Assembly (NCBI GenBank): GCA_025529335.1
Contig: JAMYHX010000106.1
Coordinates: 45,682-109,681, forward strand
Length of the DNA stretch: 64,000 bases
From: Rhizopus sp. PT2906
Taxonomy: Eukaryota; Mucoromycota; Mucoromycetes; Mucorales; Rhizopodaceae
Direction: 5' to 3'
Of this stretch, positions 35,490-48,600 are shown in pieces. The notes under the pieces are model-generated. The model made no database searches. It was not told the origin of the DNA and saw only the letters and a program-made list of their open reading frames with translations. Each line of letters begins with the position of its first letter. The stretch's first letter is position 1. A program made the translations under genes and the position numbers.

Positions 35490-36839
35490 TTATTCTTTGG
35501 AAAATAAAAGCTCTATTGAAAAGTCACTATCAAACTCCTTGTGTTCTTCGTCTCGAAATGCGACATCGATTTCTGATTTTTTCAAAAAGACACGGTTATT
35601 GTTCATTATATGAACAAATGCAGTGTTGAGCCAAAAACTAAACAAGATTTTTCCTTTTGCCTAAGAGTCCAAATATGAAAAAAAAAGAAGGCAATGAACA
35701 TGCAATATACATTGCTTACCTTTATAAACACGAATTTTATATCACCTGAAATGGGTTGCATTTCATCTAGTCTAATCTCTATCTTTTCTTTTTCAACTTT
35801 GATGTTTATCTATTTGAGGAGAGGTATAGATGAGCGGATATAGCGAATGGCATACGTATGATCGAATATACTCACCATAGATGATGATTGCTCATGGTAT
35901 ATACAGATATCATTGTCAAATAACTGCATTATAAATTCTTTTGAAACGCATGTAGGAATGGTATAAATCACTATGCTCTTCAGATTTAAAGAGATGGCTT
36001 GGTTTTGATTATATAATTGCTGATGGTTGAGCATAAAGTAATAATAACCTACATATCGTCTTTGACTAGGAATAGTGACTCCCTGCAAAAGAAACAAGAT
36101 GAATTCATCTTTATCTACTTTCTTTCTTTCTTACTCTCATATCCAATGTTCTTCTTTCTGCATATAGCCGCATAGCTTCTTCTGCGTCTTTTGCTTGGCC
36201 CAGATGCATCAACAAAGCTGAAATGACAGTCCCTGTTCTTCCTTTGCCTGCTTTACAATGAATGACAACCACATTTTCTGCTTTTTTGGATAACCAATCT
36301 GACGCGTCTTTACAAAAATTAACAAGTACGCCAAAAGGAGGTGCTTGATGATCGAGAAAGGGATAGTTGGCGGCTATTAGAGGTCAGCTATCTACACGCG
36401 TGTGTACATGTCTTTGGGTTACCATGTTCAAACTTTGATAGGTCATAGAGTTTTTCTGAACGGCTATTTGACAAGAAAAAGTGTATTAATATACAAGTAG
36501 TATGCAAGGACATATACTCTCGCTCTTTTTACAGATTGTAAACTTTGTAATGTCCCACATGCTGATCGTCTAGAAACCTTTATTTTTATTTATGAGTTAT
36601 TCTCTATGCTTTTTCTTTACTTTACTTTTTAACTTCAATATAAGAGTTTCTATAGTAGCCTTCAATTCCTTCTCCAGGATAAGACATTGCAATAACACGA
36701 TCAGTAATGTCTAATGTCAGAGTGAATATTTTCTATTGCTCCATAGCTGATCTAACTCACAGCTTAAGTCAAGATCTATATCACCCTTCACATATCTTCT
36801 TCTGTTTTCAGAAAAGTATCTTCTTATTAAACTAGTCAT
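35490..36839 (-). CDS. PTEN: PTEN phosphatidylinositol-3,4,5-trisphosphate 3-phosphatase
   Basis: Eight small exons: 36839-36761, 36710-36626, 36577-36533, 36463-36423, 36373-36135, 36082-35876, 35809-35720 and 35660-35490, giving 318 aa. PTEN removes the 3-phosphate of PIP3, opposing PI3-kinase signalling at the plasma membrane. Signatures: N-terminal MTSLIRRYFSENRRRY (PIP2-binding-like basic stretch), DLDLSYITDRVIAMSYP, the WPD-equivalent Asp91 in YPFLDHQAPPF, and the P-loop HCKAGKGRTG with catalytic Cys123 and Arg129, identical to the human P-loop including both lysines that read the 3-phosphate. VTIPSQRRYVGYYYF is the conserved phosphatase-C2 junction and a shortened C2 domain ends in SIELLFSKE. 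Long PDZ tail and PEST region are absent. Introns are 46-69 nt. Single open frames recover only a fraction of this gene. Confidence 0.95.
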
Positions 36840-37028
36840 ATAAAAGCATAAAAAAGGACGAACATAATGTTTGGTTGCATATTCTTATAGTCGTCATACA
36901 CACACACACACACACACAGGAATAACAAATATCAGCATTTATAAAGTATCTCATTGCTTTATTAAATAAACGTATGTGGGTCTACTCATAATGGTTATCA
37001 AGTCCTTTCTCTTCATCTCTTTCTTTTT

Positions 37029-39454
37029 TTACAAGGAAAGTCCAGCTGGTTGTGTTTCAGGTAAAGTATTATTCAAACTAAGTTCTTCAATCAAGGTGAC
37101 CGCTTCGTCTCCCAATGCACTTTTTCTCTTGCTCATATCTTCAGCCTATACATAAAAGGTTAGAGACACAGATTTTGGTGATTTCTTTGTTTGTTATTTG
37201 CCTCCATTTCCATCCATTCGTGTTCCTAAATAAAAGGGAATAAACTTAGTTTTAAGCAGGGGATTATTATTCAATCACTTACAAGTGCCTGCCTACAGGT
37301 AGCTCTGTCATTAGGATTGATTGTAAGCAAATCATCTATTAACTCTTTTGCTGTTTGATAATAAAAGAATGTTAAAAAGTGTTTTTATATAGTTTGACCC
37401 GTGTTTTTACCTTCTGGTGCAATATTATCCCAGGCAGGTGAAGGATAAGAATACATTGCTTGCTTTATTTGCTGCTTCATGGGAGGCGCACCAGGAGTAT
37501 CTGAAAAGTATGTTGGTTATACATGACTTTTTTTCCCTTTTTTTCTAAATTTTACCATGAAAGGGTGGGAATCCACAAAGACAAATGTACAGCATTACGC
37601 CAAGACTCCATAGGTCACACTGAACACCGTAGGATCGAGTAGCAGATGGTTCGAGAATTTCAGGTGCAACTATAAAATCATAAGTTCAAAAACATAGTGT
37701 TATGTGGTTATTATATACCATAATTTGGTGTTCCACATTGACTATCGAGCGTTTCGCCTTTGGATAAAATCTTTGCAAGACCAAAGTCTGTAATTTTCAC
37801 ATGTAACTTGGCCTTATTGACGAGCAAGACTTATAGAAAAGAAGAGGTTAGATTACAAAAGATAACAGAAGCATATATGGCTTACTATTTTCTGGTTTCA
37901 AGTCTCGATGAGCAATGTTGTTATTGTGAAGCCACTATGAGTTGATTAGAAAACTATGGCTCTTAAAAAAACATGTATACAAACCTCAGTTGCATAGAAT
38001 AGCTGCCAAAAGATAAAACGGGACTCCCTCTCTGTCAAACGTCCACGTTGAACTACAAAGTTAAATAGTTCGCCATCTCTGACACTATAATAAATTGGGT
38101 TAAGTATAAAATGTTGTAATAGAAAATAAACTTACTATTCAAGCACCAAATAAATATTCTTTTCTTCATTATAAATCTTGTCAATGGCAACAACACAAGG
38201 CTATATATAATATGAATGGATATCTTAATAACTTATTATATCAAAATGCATATTAAATTTATACTTTACATGTCGCTGCATTGACATCATCACAACTGTC
38301 TCGTCCACGATAGATTTTAATAGCTTGGATCGAAGAGCAAATCTTGACTTGTCAATCACTTTGATTGCAACGACTTGCCGTGTCTTTCTATCTTCAGCGC
38401 GATATACAGATGCGAAGTTTCCTTTTCCCAGAAGCTCTTTCATTTCATATTCATCTTGACATACCTATCAAAGGGTCATTTAGATTCTTTTTTCTCATTC
38501 CTTCATGCTTTCTTTACATTGGCAACATAGAACTTTGGGAATATAATACGATAGACTATAGATGATATTAGGTTCTATGTTTGTTTATGTTGTAAAATGA
38601 TTACATGAATGCCGAACATCAAAGTCAGAATACTTGTCACTTCTGTATAATTGAATAATATCGCCTGATCGTAAAAGACGTCTTTGATTTGTGCCAACCA
38701 ATTCCTTATTAACATAGGTTCCATTAGAACTACGATAAGATCAGATCAGTTCAAATCATATATCTTTGTTTCTTATTTACCTTAGATCCTGAAGGAATAT
38801 TCTGATCCCTTTGGCTTTTGCATTTGCCCCAGTTTCCTATTCATAAAATTATTTTTACTACGCAGGAATGAGCGGGATTTGTATTAATTACCATGTAAAT
38901 TAAACAATGGTTTTTGCTAATCAGTGTCTGTGAAAATCTATTGGCATGAGAAATATCAGTGACACACTTTAATAACAACAACAAAAAGAGACATACACAA
39001 TATCACAATCTGCTCTTCTTCCTAATAAATAACCTTTTCTTTCTGTTTCAGATGACTTTTTCACTAGGTATTTGTTTTCATAATTTGGTGATAGGGCCTG
39101 AAGATAAGCCCAAGCAGTAGGATGCTTTTCCCAATCAGGTGGTGTTGGTACAAAGGGCGGTAGTACATCTGTTGGTTGACTTGTGTCAGATTTAGGTGAA
39201 GGTTTATTTGACTGTGGAGCTGATTCTGAAGATTCATATAGTCTTGATGCTTTACGTGATAGAGGTGCATGCTGTTCTTCATCGTCTCTGATCGGTCTTT
39301 TGAGATTGACACTATGTTGACTATCAAGTGAATAATAAATGGTGCCATCAGACGATTCGTTGATCACGCTTGACTCTTTTTTATTATCAATAAGTACAGT
39401 TTTTGCGTTGCTGTATGAATTCAAACAAGTAGGTAAACTCTTCATTTCACTCAT
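37029..39454 (-). CDS. CDS1: FHA-domain checkpoint kinase, Chk2/Cds1/Rad53 type
   Basis: Fifteen exons: 39454-38997, 38937-38892, 38836-38781, 38729-38605, 38555-38518, 38464-38270, 38200-38136, 38084-37985, 37934-37886, 37829-37719, 37669-37556, 37500-37411, 37350-37283, 37225-37202 and 37145-37029, giving 551 aa. Chk2-family kinases relay DNA-damage signals from ATM/ATR. A disordered N-terminus precedes one FHA domain (about residues 140-230; GRRADCDIVF, SKNHCLIYM, DLSSNGTYVN). The kinase domain follows: GKGNFASVY, catalytic Lys276 in VVAIKV, HRDLKPEN with Asp372, ITDFGLAK with Asp392, CGTPNYVAPEIL. One FHA domain, before the kinase, is the Chk2/Cds1 layout rather than the two-FHA Rad53 layout. 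The last intron has a GC donor (37201-37200). The 38-nt fifth exon was inferred because it restores frame and supplies the final FHA strand YRIIFP. Confidence 0.93.
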
Positions 39455-40382
39455 TTTGACACTGAAATAAAGGAAAAAAAAGATAATGAAAAAAAAAAGG
39501 GAAAGTAGTCAAAATTTTGTGTGTGTCGTTTTTTGACACCAAACCAACAGGCGGTCGTGTAACCAATCATGGACTGTAGATATAAACATTTCTCATCTAT
39601 TACTCGCTTTAGGGAATGTTGACTATTTGAGTTAAGGTAAAGAAAATGGATAAATGAGTTATATAAACAATGCATGCAGATATGACTCATTTACGTATAA
39701 ACAAAATATGAGAGAATATAACCAAATTAAGGTTATTCAATACGTGTTTACTATGTCTTATTTGTATTATATAAAAGATGTACAAGAAGATCAACCATTG
39801 GTAATCAAGTATATATTATATGATGATATTGTTTGTAATCTTAGGCATACTTTTAAATCCTTCTTTACGCTCAAATCTGCGTCTATTTATTCATGAAAAG
39901 AGTCTTTTTGTATAGAAAAAAAGATACAAGCGCGTCCGTAAACTAAAAAAAAAAAGCCTAGTCCATTGTTGTAGTTGGTAATTCAAAAGGGATTCGTGAA
40001 AGACTGATGGATGATAACAGAGTGTATTGGAGTCCTATTGAAAACGAGTTTATTATTCTTGTTAAACCAAGCCAATCTATTCGACCCTATGTTCTTTACG
40101 TGACTCTACCTCCAAGCATCCATTTGCTAATTCACCATCTCTATCCTTTTTATGCAACTTGGATCGCAGCGATAAATCTGGTTACACTTTGTAATTATTG
40201 CTACATTGCTTTTATAAACAGGTTATTTTTGGGTAATTGACAACATCATTGTCCTTGTATTGCATTTGTTTTTACTATGTAGATTTCCATAACATTCATA
40301 CCTAAAAACTAATGCTAAAAATTGGGTGACTTTGATATACAAAGATTATTCTTTTATTCTATAAATCAAGGGTATATTGATA
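39455..40382. other. Intergenic region with an unassigned ORF
   Basis: Carries the upstream region of the Chk2 gene. A plus-strand frame at about 39962-40240 reads through VVVGNSKGIRERLMDDNRV and continues for about 75 further codons, without recognisable domain, promoter or good start. It may be a decayed fragment. Nothing else is supported. Confidence 0.4.
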
Positions 40383-42304
40383 CTATTTTTTATTTCCAGA
40401 CTTTGCTTTTCCTGCTGCCATAAGCTCATCAAAGCTATTCCAACCAAATGCATTACTCAATACTTGATTTAAAATATTGGGATCAGCCATGCCCTTTGTA
40501 CGGCCCATAGCTTGCCCTAAAAAGAAATGGAAAAGTTTGACATCACCATTTTTGACAGCATTTGCCTTGTCTGCATGCTTTTTGATCAACTCATTGCAGA
40601 TAGATTGAAGTGTGTCTTTATCAGTGATCCTGACCCAATTCTTTTCTTTTACAATCTCAAATGGGTCTCTGTCATCCTTTATCATCAGCTTGATAACCTG
40701 CTTACCCGTCTTTCCTGTAATAAAACATGAATATAATCCTTGTAGGACTATGTGTATTCTCTTTTTTACCTGTGATGGTACCATCTTGTATGAGGTCAAT
40801 CAATCTTCCAAAATGTTTTATAGATATAGGGTTGTCTTTAAAGGAAATGTTATTGGATGCCAAGACACCAGATAACTCATTTAATGTCCAGTTGGCTACT
40901 ATCTTTGGATTTCTTCCTTCGCAGACCTAAAAAAAGGAGTTTGCTATCTTGTTTAAAGCGCTTTCTTTTTCTTTACTTTTTCAAAATAATCAACGCATTT
41001 ATATTCATGTAATAGTAAATCTGCGCTTTGCTTATTCAAGTTGTATTGCCTTGTTATCCTTTCGAAACATTGATCAGGTAACTCAGGTAATTGATTGGCT
41101 AGATTGTTAATATATTCCTACATGAATACATTAGACTATATTACATCTAAAGACAATGAGTGACATTACCTCTGAAAGAAGAAGTGGCGGAAGATCTGGT
41201 TCTGGCATATATCTATAATCAGGCGCCTCTTCTTTACTTCTTAATTTGTACGTCATATCCTTATCTTCATCATATCTACGAGTTTCAACTGTCACTTTTC
41301 CTCCATTTTCTAAAATCTCAATCTGACGACGAATCTCAGCATCAATAGCCATAGAAAGGATACGGATGCGGTTCAAATTCTTCAATTCGCATCTTGTACC
41401 AAGCTCTTGCTGACCTTTTCTTCTAACAGATACATTGACATCGCATCGCATTGATCCCTCCTCCAGACTGGCCTTTGATGAGCCTACCCATTGTAATATA
41501 TTTTGTAATTTCTTAACTAATAAACCAGCTTCAAAAGAAGATCTAGAGAATATAAGTCCCATTTACCTATTATAGCCCCCCTTTCTTTTATTGTTACCTC
41601 AAATCGGGCTTGGTCACAATTTCCATCAAGGCAGTGCCTGCTCTGTTGAGATCTAACAATGTCTCTCCTGGTCGCATATCATGAAAACTTTTGCCTGTAT
41701 CTTGTTCTAGTTGTATTTGATGAATGCCGACCTTTACTGGCTGCTCAGCTCCGTCATTTTCTGTCAGTGTTATAAATCCACCTCGTGAGATAGGTTCTAG
41801 AAAATGATATACATAGTTGAGTCTACAGTCATTTTTTATATATTTTAAACAACTAACCCCTTTGTTGTGTGATCTGATAACCTTGTGGAAGATCAGGATA
41901 AAAGTAATGTTTACGGTCAAAACTTGACTTTTTTTGAATTTGACCGTCCATGGCAAGGGCTGTTCTGATGGCAAGTTCAACTGCACGCTGATTTAATCTC
42001 TAAACACGATCAATAAGAGCAATAAAAAACAAGTTTTCATTCTTACAGGTTGAACACCAGGAAAAGCAGCGTCAATGACTGAGACATGAGTGTTTACGTG
42101 ATCATTATAAGAAGTGGAGGAATCTATGTATCGCGTGAGTTCCACGTACAGTATATATGTATGTGTGTGTGTACCTGAGAATAGTTTTGTTTTTGTGTTG
42201 ATCTGAGCGTGGACTTCGATTCCGATGACTGCTTCCCAACCTGATTTAATATTAGACAAGGTATGAAGGGTTCTAATGTTGCGCTGTATGACTTTTGTAA
42301 TCAT
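40383..42304 (-). CDS. PET112: Glutamyl-tRNA(Gln) amidotransferase subunit B, mitochondrial
   Basis: Eight exons: 42304-42175, 42123-42047, 41999-41858, 41796-41598, 41542-41170, 41117-40977, 40926-40770 and 40714-40383, giving 516 aa. GatB is the kinase/transamidase-binding subunit of the GatFAB/GatCAB complex that converts Glu-tRNA(Gln) to Gln-tRNA(Gln) in mitochondria. The N-terminus MITKVIQRNIRTLHTL is basic and amphipathic, fitting a mitochondrial presequence. Family marks: WEAVIGIEVHAQI, DRKHYFYPDLPQGYQITQ, LDLNRAGTALMEIVTKPDLR, MRCDVNVSVR, ELKNLNRIR, RSKEEAPDYRYMPEPDLPP, and the C-terminal YqeY/GatB tail domain with LFHFFLGQAMGRTKGMADP. The gene is divergent from the neurofibromin gene (343 bp between starts). 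Confidence 0.96.
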
Positions 42305-42647
42305 TACTGTTCAATTTTGAAAAAAGACAGGGAAATATATGCCTATGCCCGGTTCGAACCCAGGATAGATCTGATTCGCTGTTAAAGTAAGGTTAGCAAG
42401 TGTAGCTGTGAAACTGAATGAAATTCAAATAAAGAAAGTTCCACATGAAAAATGGCTACGATTGGATCAAAACAAGGTTGAAATAGCGACAAAGAATAGA
42501 GATACTCTCTTGCTTATGAGCTCTGCTTGTGTGGGAGATCAGGATGTTGTTTTATCTGTAACACATTTAATTTATTTTCGCTTTCTTTTTCTTTATTTTT
42601 TCCTTCTTCTTTCTGTGTTATTTCTTGGACATTCCTTTTCTTTGCTA
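42305..42647. promoter_or_regulatory. Divergent promoter region GatB / neurofibromin
   Basis: A 343-bp gap between two divergent ATGs. It includes a strong hairpin around 42341-42370 centred on the palindrome GGTTCGAACC and a T/C-rich stretch (42574-42640) directly before the neurofibromin start. A frame running from 42408 is open but is not needed for either gene. Confidence 0.5.
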
Positions 42648-45600
42648 ATGAGGGCCAATGCCAAGTTAATTGTTAGCTTAATCAAGAGAATAGAAGTGCG
42701 AGTAAGGATAAGGTTATGGTTTGAATATATGACATTAAAAAAATATTAGTTACCTATCAATAATACTGGCAAGACAATAGAGAGCTTAGAACAAGATGCA
42801 CTAACACAACAAACAGGTATATAAAAGTGAGAAAAAGAGAGTTTATTATTTATTATTGTCTTTTTTCACAGTGGCTGCGATTATTGAGTTATCAATTCAT
42901 AAATTATCTGTCGTCGTGAATCAGCTTGCCCTTGTATTAGAGTTAATATCCAAGGTATAAAAAAACCCCTAAAAACAAAAAGGATGTGTAAATTATTAAT
43001 AGATAATAATAATAATTAGAACGTTCAACCTTCTACTACCAATGATGCTTATGTTCCACTTGACGTACTCCAATCTCAGCTCTTTGTTATTCGACTTTTA
43101 TCCGCTTGTTTACAGTATCACTGGACATGGTATAGGAAACACATCATCAAAGTATCTCAAGAAACAAACACCACCGAAGAAGCAGCAGCAGCAGCAGCAG
43201 CTACAGGTGCTTATACCGATGTTGCGCCAGGTGCGCCCAAGGATGTTTTCTCATTAGATCCACCACCACTTGATGAAGCCCTAGTCTCGTTTCTACTTAA
43301 TCTAATGGGACGTTTTTTAAATCAGCTACATGTCATTGAAGAACGTAGTGATCAACTATCGATATCAGCAACGGAGCATTCGAACGAGGCTGTAGCTAAT
43401 GCATCCAAGGTAGATACCCATACAATGGAATATATACGTGAAGTCTATCATACGTCAGGAAAGGTGCTCTACTATATCAGTTCCAGTAATTGGAATTCAT
43501 TTTATGCAAAGATAAAAAATGCTGTCAACGCGCTGGCAGCCGCAAACGAAAGCTCTGAGCTTAATCCTCCCGAGATTAGAATCCTTTCGTTTGCAAGTCT
43601 GACCATCCCAAAGCTACATTCAATTCTGACAGGTAAAGTGTAATATTGATAAACGTAACATGTATTAATCACTTTAATAGAATTCAGTCCGTATTTTTTA
43701 AACATGAAAATTCAAGGCAAGTTATTATTCGCAAAGATGCTGAGAATTGCCATCTGGAAATGGATCGAGACGAAACCTTCTCAGTTTGCTGAGATTTGTA
43801 CGACAAACCGACAGGCCCTAGCAGGGTCGGAAATTCTTTTCGACATGTGTAATATAGCGGCAGATAGCTCGCGTAAAAAGGCGGTCTTGTGGCCACTGCA
43901 GACGATTCTTTTGACTTTATCTCCTGATCTTTTGATACAAGCATTTTTGGATGATCAAGGCTTACAAAATCGAAGGGTAAACAAAACATAAATTATAAAC
44001 ATGACAAGTACTCACTTTTCAGAAGACTGGCTTTCCTCGTCAATTAAGAAAAGCATTGGAATCAGTCAGGACACAGGAAATTGCCGCAACGTGTTACGTA
44101 GATTTATACAAGGCTGCATCCTTCATCGCACCTAACGAAGACACAATACTCCGACATATTGCAGAGGACGTGGAAGGTGTGCTGTATGAAAAGGTTTGGG
44201 ATTTTAGCCGTTCATCTGCGGTAGATACACTTTCTTCGAGCTTGGGATACACCGTCAGTCAGAAAAGCCTGGTATCAGATTATTTCTTGGCACAGTTACG
44301 GCTCAATCCTTCAAAAGCACTCCATAGGCTTGTACCCACCTTATTGGATGATGATGTCCCAATTGTCTTTAAACAGGCATTTGTTAATGCATGCTTGACC
44401 ATTGCTTCAGAGGAAAAGACGTTGCCATGGCATCCGACATTAAAATCAATGTACGAATCGATTTGTACTCCTCTCAGACGCATCTTCATTCATACAGTCA
44501 AGGTCGAACTTGGTTCAAAATCTGAAATGTCTAGCGTGACCTCTGGGTCTAAAAAGACAGTGAGCGCCGATAAAAAACTGCAGAACACGACAGGACTAGT
44601 TCAAAGCTTATTGAAATTGTTTCGAATAGACCCTTATTGCGCATTACTGGTAAATATCCTTTTTGCTAAACATGAATTGATTGTTGAATGAAATATTAGG
44701 GAAATGATGACAAGGTGAGAGTAGAGGAAAACACGATGCTGATAACGTCTATAACCAGCTTGATGAAACATCAAGATAAACGTGTACAACGTGCTGCAGT
44801 CGACTGCTTAATCCAGTTACACGATCCTTCAATAATTGTCCATTGGGGTCCAACAAATACTATAATGACCAATTTTTGGAAAATTTCTTCTCAAGCGGTT
44901 ATATCTATTGCACGCCAAATATTAGATACCACCAGACAAGACGAAGAATTGCTAAGGACTCTTTTAGATTTGCTTGCCAATATTTTAGACTCGAGAAATT
45001 CCTTCTTGATTGATGTTTCGGTAAGCTAAATTTGAACATTATTTTGTTGTGTGTTTATTTTTTTTTTTTTTTGTTTTCTGTAGGAAACTTCTGCTGCGCA
45101 AGAGTTATTCGACGCTCATGATCGGCATCAGACAATGGTTACACTAGAAGTTGCTTTACTCGTATCATTATGTTCACCCCTTCCTGAGATATGTTCCAAA
45201 GCAATTAAATGTTTGGGATACATGTGTAAAGAAGCAAAGATTGTAGATGAAGACAATTTGTTCATGGAGTCGTCTTCAAGAAATAGTCAAAGCGTTATTG
45301 CGTTCAACTACAACCTCGACATCTATGACGGTCTCTATTCGGAGGAACCGATCATGAAAGGTACACGTAAACAACTATTTGTGGGTAGAAAGGCACAACA
45401 GAAAAGAGTGAGAAAGTACCTGAGGATGATGACAGTACCAACACCAGGTTGTCTTATGGCCTGGGAGGAAGTCTGGAAGAGGTGGAAAATCTTGACACAG
45501 GTGGTTAGTCGTTATGGTATGGATACGCTGAAAGATTTGAACGATAATGTCATCGTATCCTCTACAGCATCTACCTCTGTCAAAAAGATCGGTGGCCTTG

Positions 45601-48600
45601 TTAGACATGACAAGCTAAGAGTGGCATCTGTCAAAACACCTGCAGCTACTGCAAGCACCTCACTGATCTCTCCTCAGCCAGTCACTCGGGTAGAAATAGA
45701 CGACGAAAAGCAAACAGAATGGCAAAACTACACTGGGTTCTTGGCTGCATTAGGAGGAAGTCGGCTGTCAAGCGACGCTGATGATGATAGTCTTCAAGAT
45801 GATAAAAAAAGCAAGTCTTCTTCGACAGATCGCATATGTTCACCTGTGAAAGCAACTGTATTAGTCGAGAAATTCATTACAGAAATGATTGAACTTTTAA
45901 CATCAGAAAATGTGGTTATTCGGGAAGCAGCCAAGGACACTCTAGGCAGTGATCTCTCTCCATCCTTGTATGCCATCCTCTTCCGTCATCTAGAGATGAC
46001 AATGAGCAACTGCTTTAGTCCTAACGGTGAGGTACTGTGTGATAGTGCAAACACATTGTTTGTAGAGCAAGCAGTTTTAGTCTTGAAGATGATATTGGAT
46101 AGACTGACAGATGCAACAGATTGTTTGCTCAGTGTTGACTTTAGTACGCTTGTACTCAATTTTGCTAATTACATCAATCGTTTGCCACACGACAACTATA
46201 CAACTATGCGCACTATGATTATGATGTGCCATCTGACAGAAGTGCTGATGATGAAGAAGGAACAGGTGATCATACGAGATGATGTTCGACTAAGAAATAA
46301 GTTGCTCGAAATTATTGTAGAATGGACAAGTGACTTCAACTTGGTAAATACTAATTATAAACTATACAACATGTGTATACTGATTACCTTTTTTTGTGAA
46401 GCGTATTGTGAATAATCAAACGGTTGAATCGACAAGTTTCCAAAACAAGGAAGTTCAACGTGATCTCGATCAAGTTTGTTTGAAAGCCATTGTGGCTCTT
46501 TTAGATAAACTCCCGTTACAACCATCAGAGCAATTACGTGATGCAGACAGAGCACTCAGCAAAAATCGGTTGTTTCAAAAGTACTTTACTTTCTTTACTC
46601 AGTTGTTAGATAGATGTCATCGACATGAGGTATGGATTTATATTGAGAGTCGATCATTTCCCCTCGCTTACCTACACATATATGTTAGATTGAAACTGCC
46701 ATGACAGGAAACAGCATTGGTCCATCCAGCTTACTATCCAAGAACAACTTCTTGGTGAAACCACCAGATACATATTGGGGCCCACTTAAAGAGTCGGCCG
46801 TGAATGCGATTTCTAATTTACTAAGTGCAAATGTAGAAGTTGGATTGAAATCAACATTAGCCATGGGTTATCACGAGGATTCAAGAACAAGAACAGCCTT
46901 TATGCAAGTTTTGGCTAATATTCTTAATCAGGGAGCTCAATTTGATACATTGGCAGAAACGATCATGAATGATCGTTATGAGAAATTGGTTGAGGTAAGG
47001 TCGTGATATTCACATCATTGCTTTATATACAAACACTCTAGATATAATAGACACTGGTCGAATCAGATATTGAAGTTGCTTTATCCCTTTGCGATGTGTG
47101 TCCAGCAGCTGATGCCACTGGCGTAGCAGAGGTCTTATTAACTGCATTTGACTCAAGAAATAAGATAATGGATCTTTTAAAAGCTGTTATCCAGAAAGAA
47201 GTTGACTCTGCTGGTAAGTTTTTTTTTTTTTATGTTTTTGTGTGTGAGACAAATGAACATTCTATATCATAGAGCAAGAGTCAACTCTATTCCGTGGAAC
47301 TAATATGGCGTCCAGAATACTATCTACATTTGCACGAGAAAACTGTGTAGACTACGTCAGGACCACTCTACAGCCTGCATTGGAAAAGATCAATGCGATA
47401 CCCGACGATGAGCTCACTTATGAAATGGATCCATTGAAAGAGACATCCCAGGAAATGATTGCCAGAAACAAGCAAAATGTTTGTAGAGTAGCAGAGATTT
47501 TATTAGATGCCATCTGCAGTTCTGCAGCGTCTGCTCCTAGGTAAGGTGTAATTGCACCGGATAAAGGAAACATTTAGAATGTGACACTTTTGTAGAATAT
47601 TTCGTCGAGAGCTTGCTTACCTTGCAGAAGCCGTCAACAAGAGATTCCCTGATGCAGCCAAGACACAAGTAGGAGGCTTTGTATTCCTGAGACTATTCAA
47701 TCCTGCTATCTTGACTCCAGAAAACTCTGGTCTTCCCAAGCAAGCAATACCAAGATGCAAGAATGTCCGAAAGATTCTGCTACAAGCAACTCGTTTGATG
47801 CAAAATCTGGCCAACAATGTCATGTTTGGTGCCAAAGAACCACATCTGATCTCACTCAATGATTTCATTACCAACAACTTGTACAGAGTTGCCAGTTTTC
47901 TTCGTGAGATATCTACCATTCAGAAAGCGGATAAGGAAGAAATTCGAACTGTGTATATGGACGACTTGGCCTACACAAAGCTTCATAGATATTTGTCTGA
48001 AAACCTCGAAAGGCTCTCCCGTGAAGCGGCTGGACGTCGTTCTCGCTACACAGACACTCAAAAGATTTTAGAACTCAAACACACGATGGAGAAGTTTTCT
48101 AATCTTCTTGGTCAATTGGGACCACCTCCTGACACGCCACAGGCAGAAGTGACGATGGTGCGAAACTATGCACTTGTCAACAACAATTCACACTATAATG
48201 AATTTATGCGTCGAAACAAGCATCGTGACTTGAATGGCATTCGATCGTTGAATATCTTCTACCAAGGTGGTGTTTCCAGAGGTGGACGTCCTGTATTTTA
48301 TCTGATTGCTCGTCATGTTCCTGCAGAGACAATGGATTTTGAACTGCTGATTTACTACATGCTAAGAGTAAAGACGTCAGAAGCTCAACACAGGGTAAAG
48401 CATAACTAAACTTTTTATTAGGTTATGGAACCTTGTCTTAGTCAACCCTTTGAATTGCTGTTTGACCTTTCACGCTTTTCAGAAGGTATCGAGATACCTA
48501 TCCATTGGCTGAACCAGTTCTTCCAGCTCATATTTAACGAATTGAACGATTACTTGACGGCGTTGCATTTATATAACCCCAACTTTTATTTGCAGCGATA

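Noticed and set aside
42341..42420. A tRNA gene around the GGTTCGAACC motif
   Set aside because: The T-arm-like hairpin is present, but neither strand has a matching 5' acceptor strand, D-arm or anticodon arm at the right distance; the motif is a palindrome and matches by symmetry.
42408..42749. Open frame upstream of neurofibromin as the true N-terminus
   Set aside because: It runs through a T/C-rich leader and encodes a very hydrophobic stretch; the ATG at 42648 within it, spliced to the next exon, gives the expected neurofibromin start.
43171..43257. Poly-Gln frame at the GCA repeat
   Set aside because: The frame used by neurofibromin reads this repeat as alanine; the Gln reading is a shifted frame.
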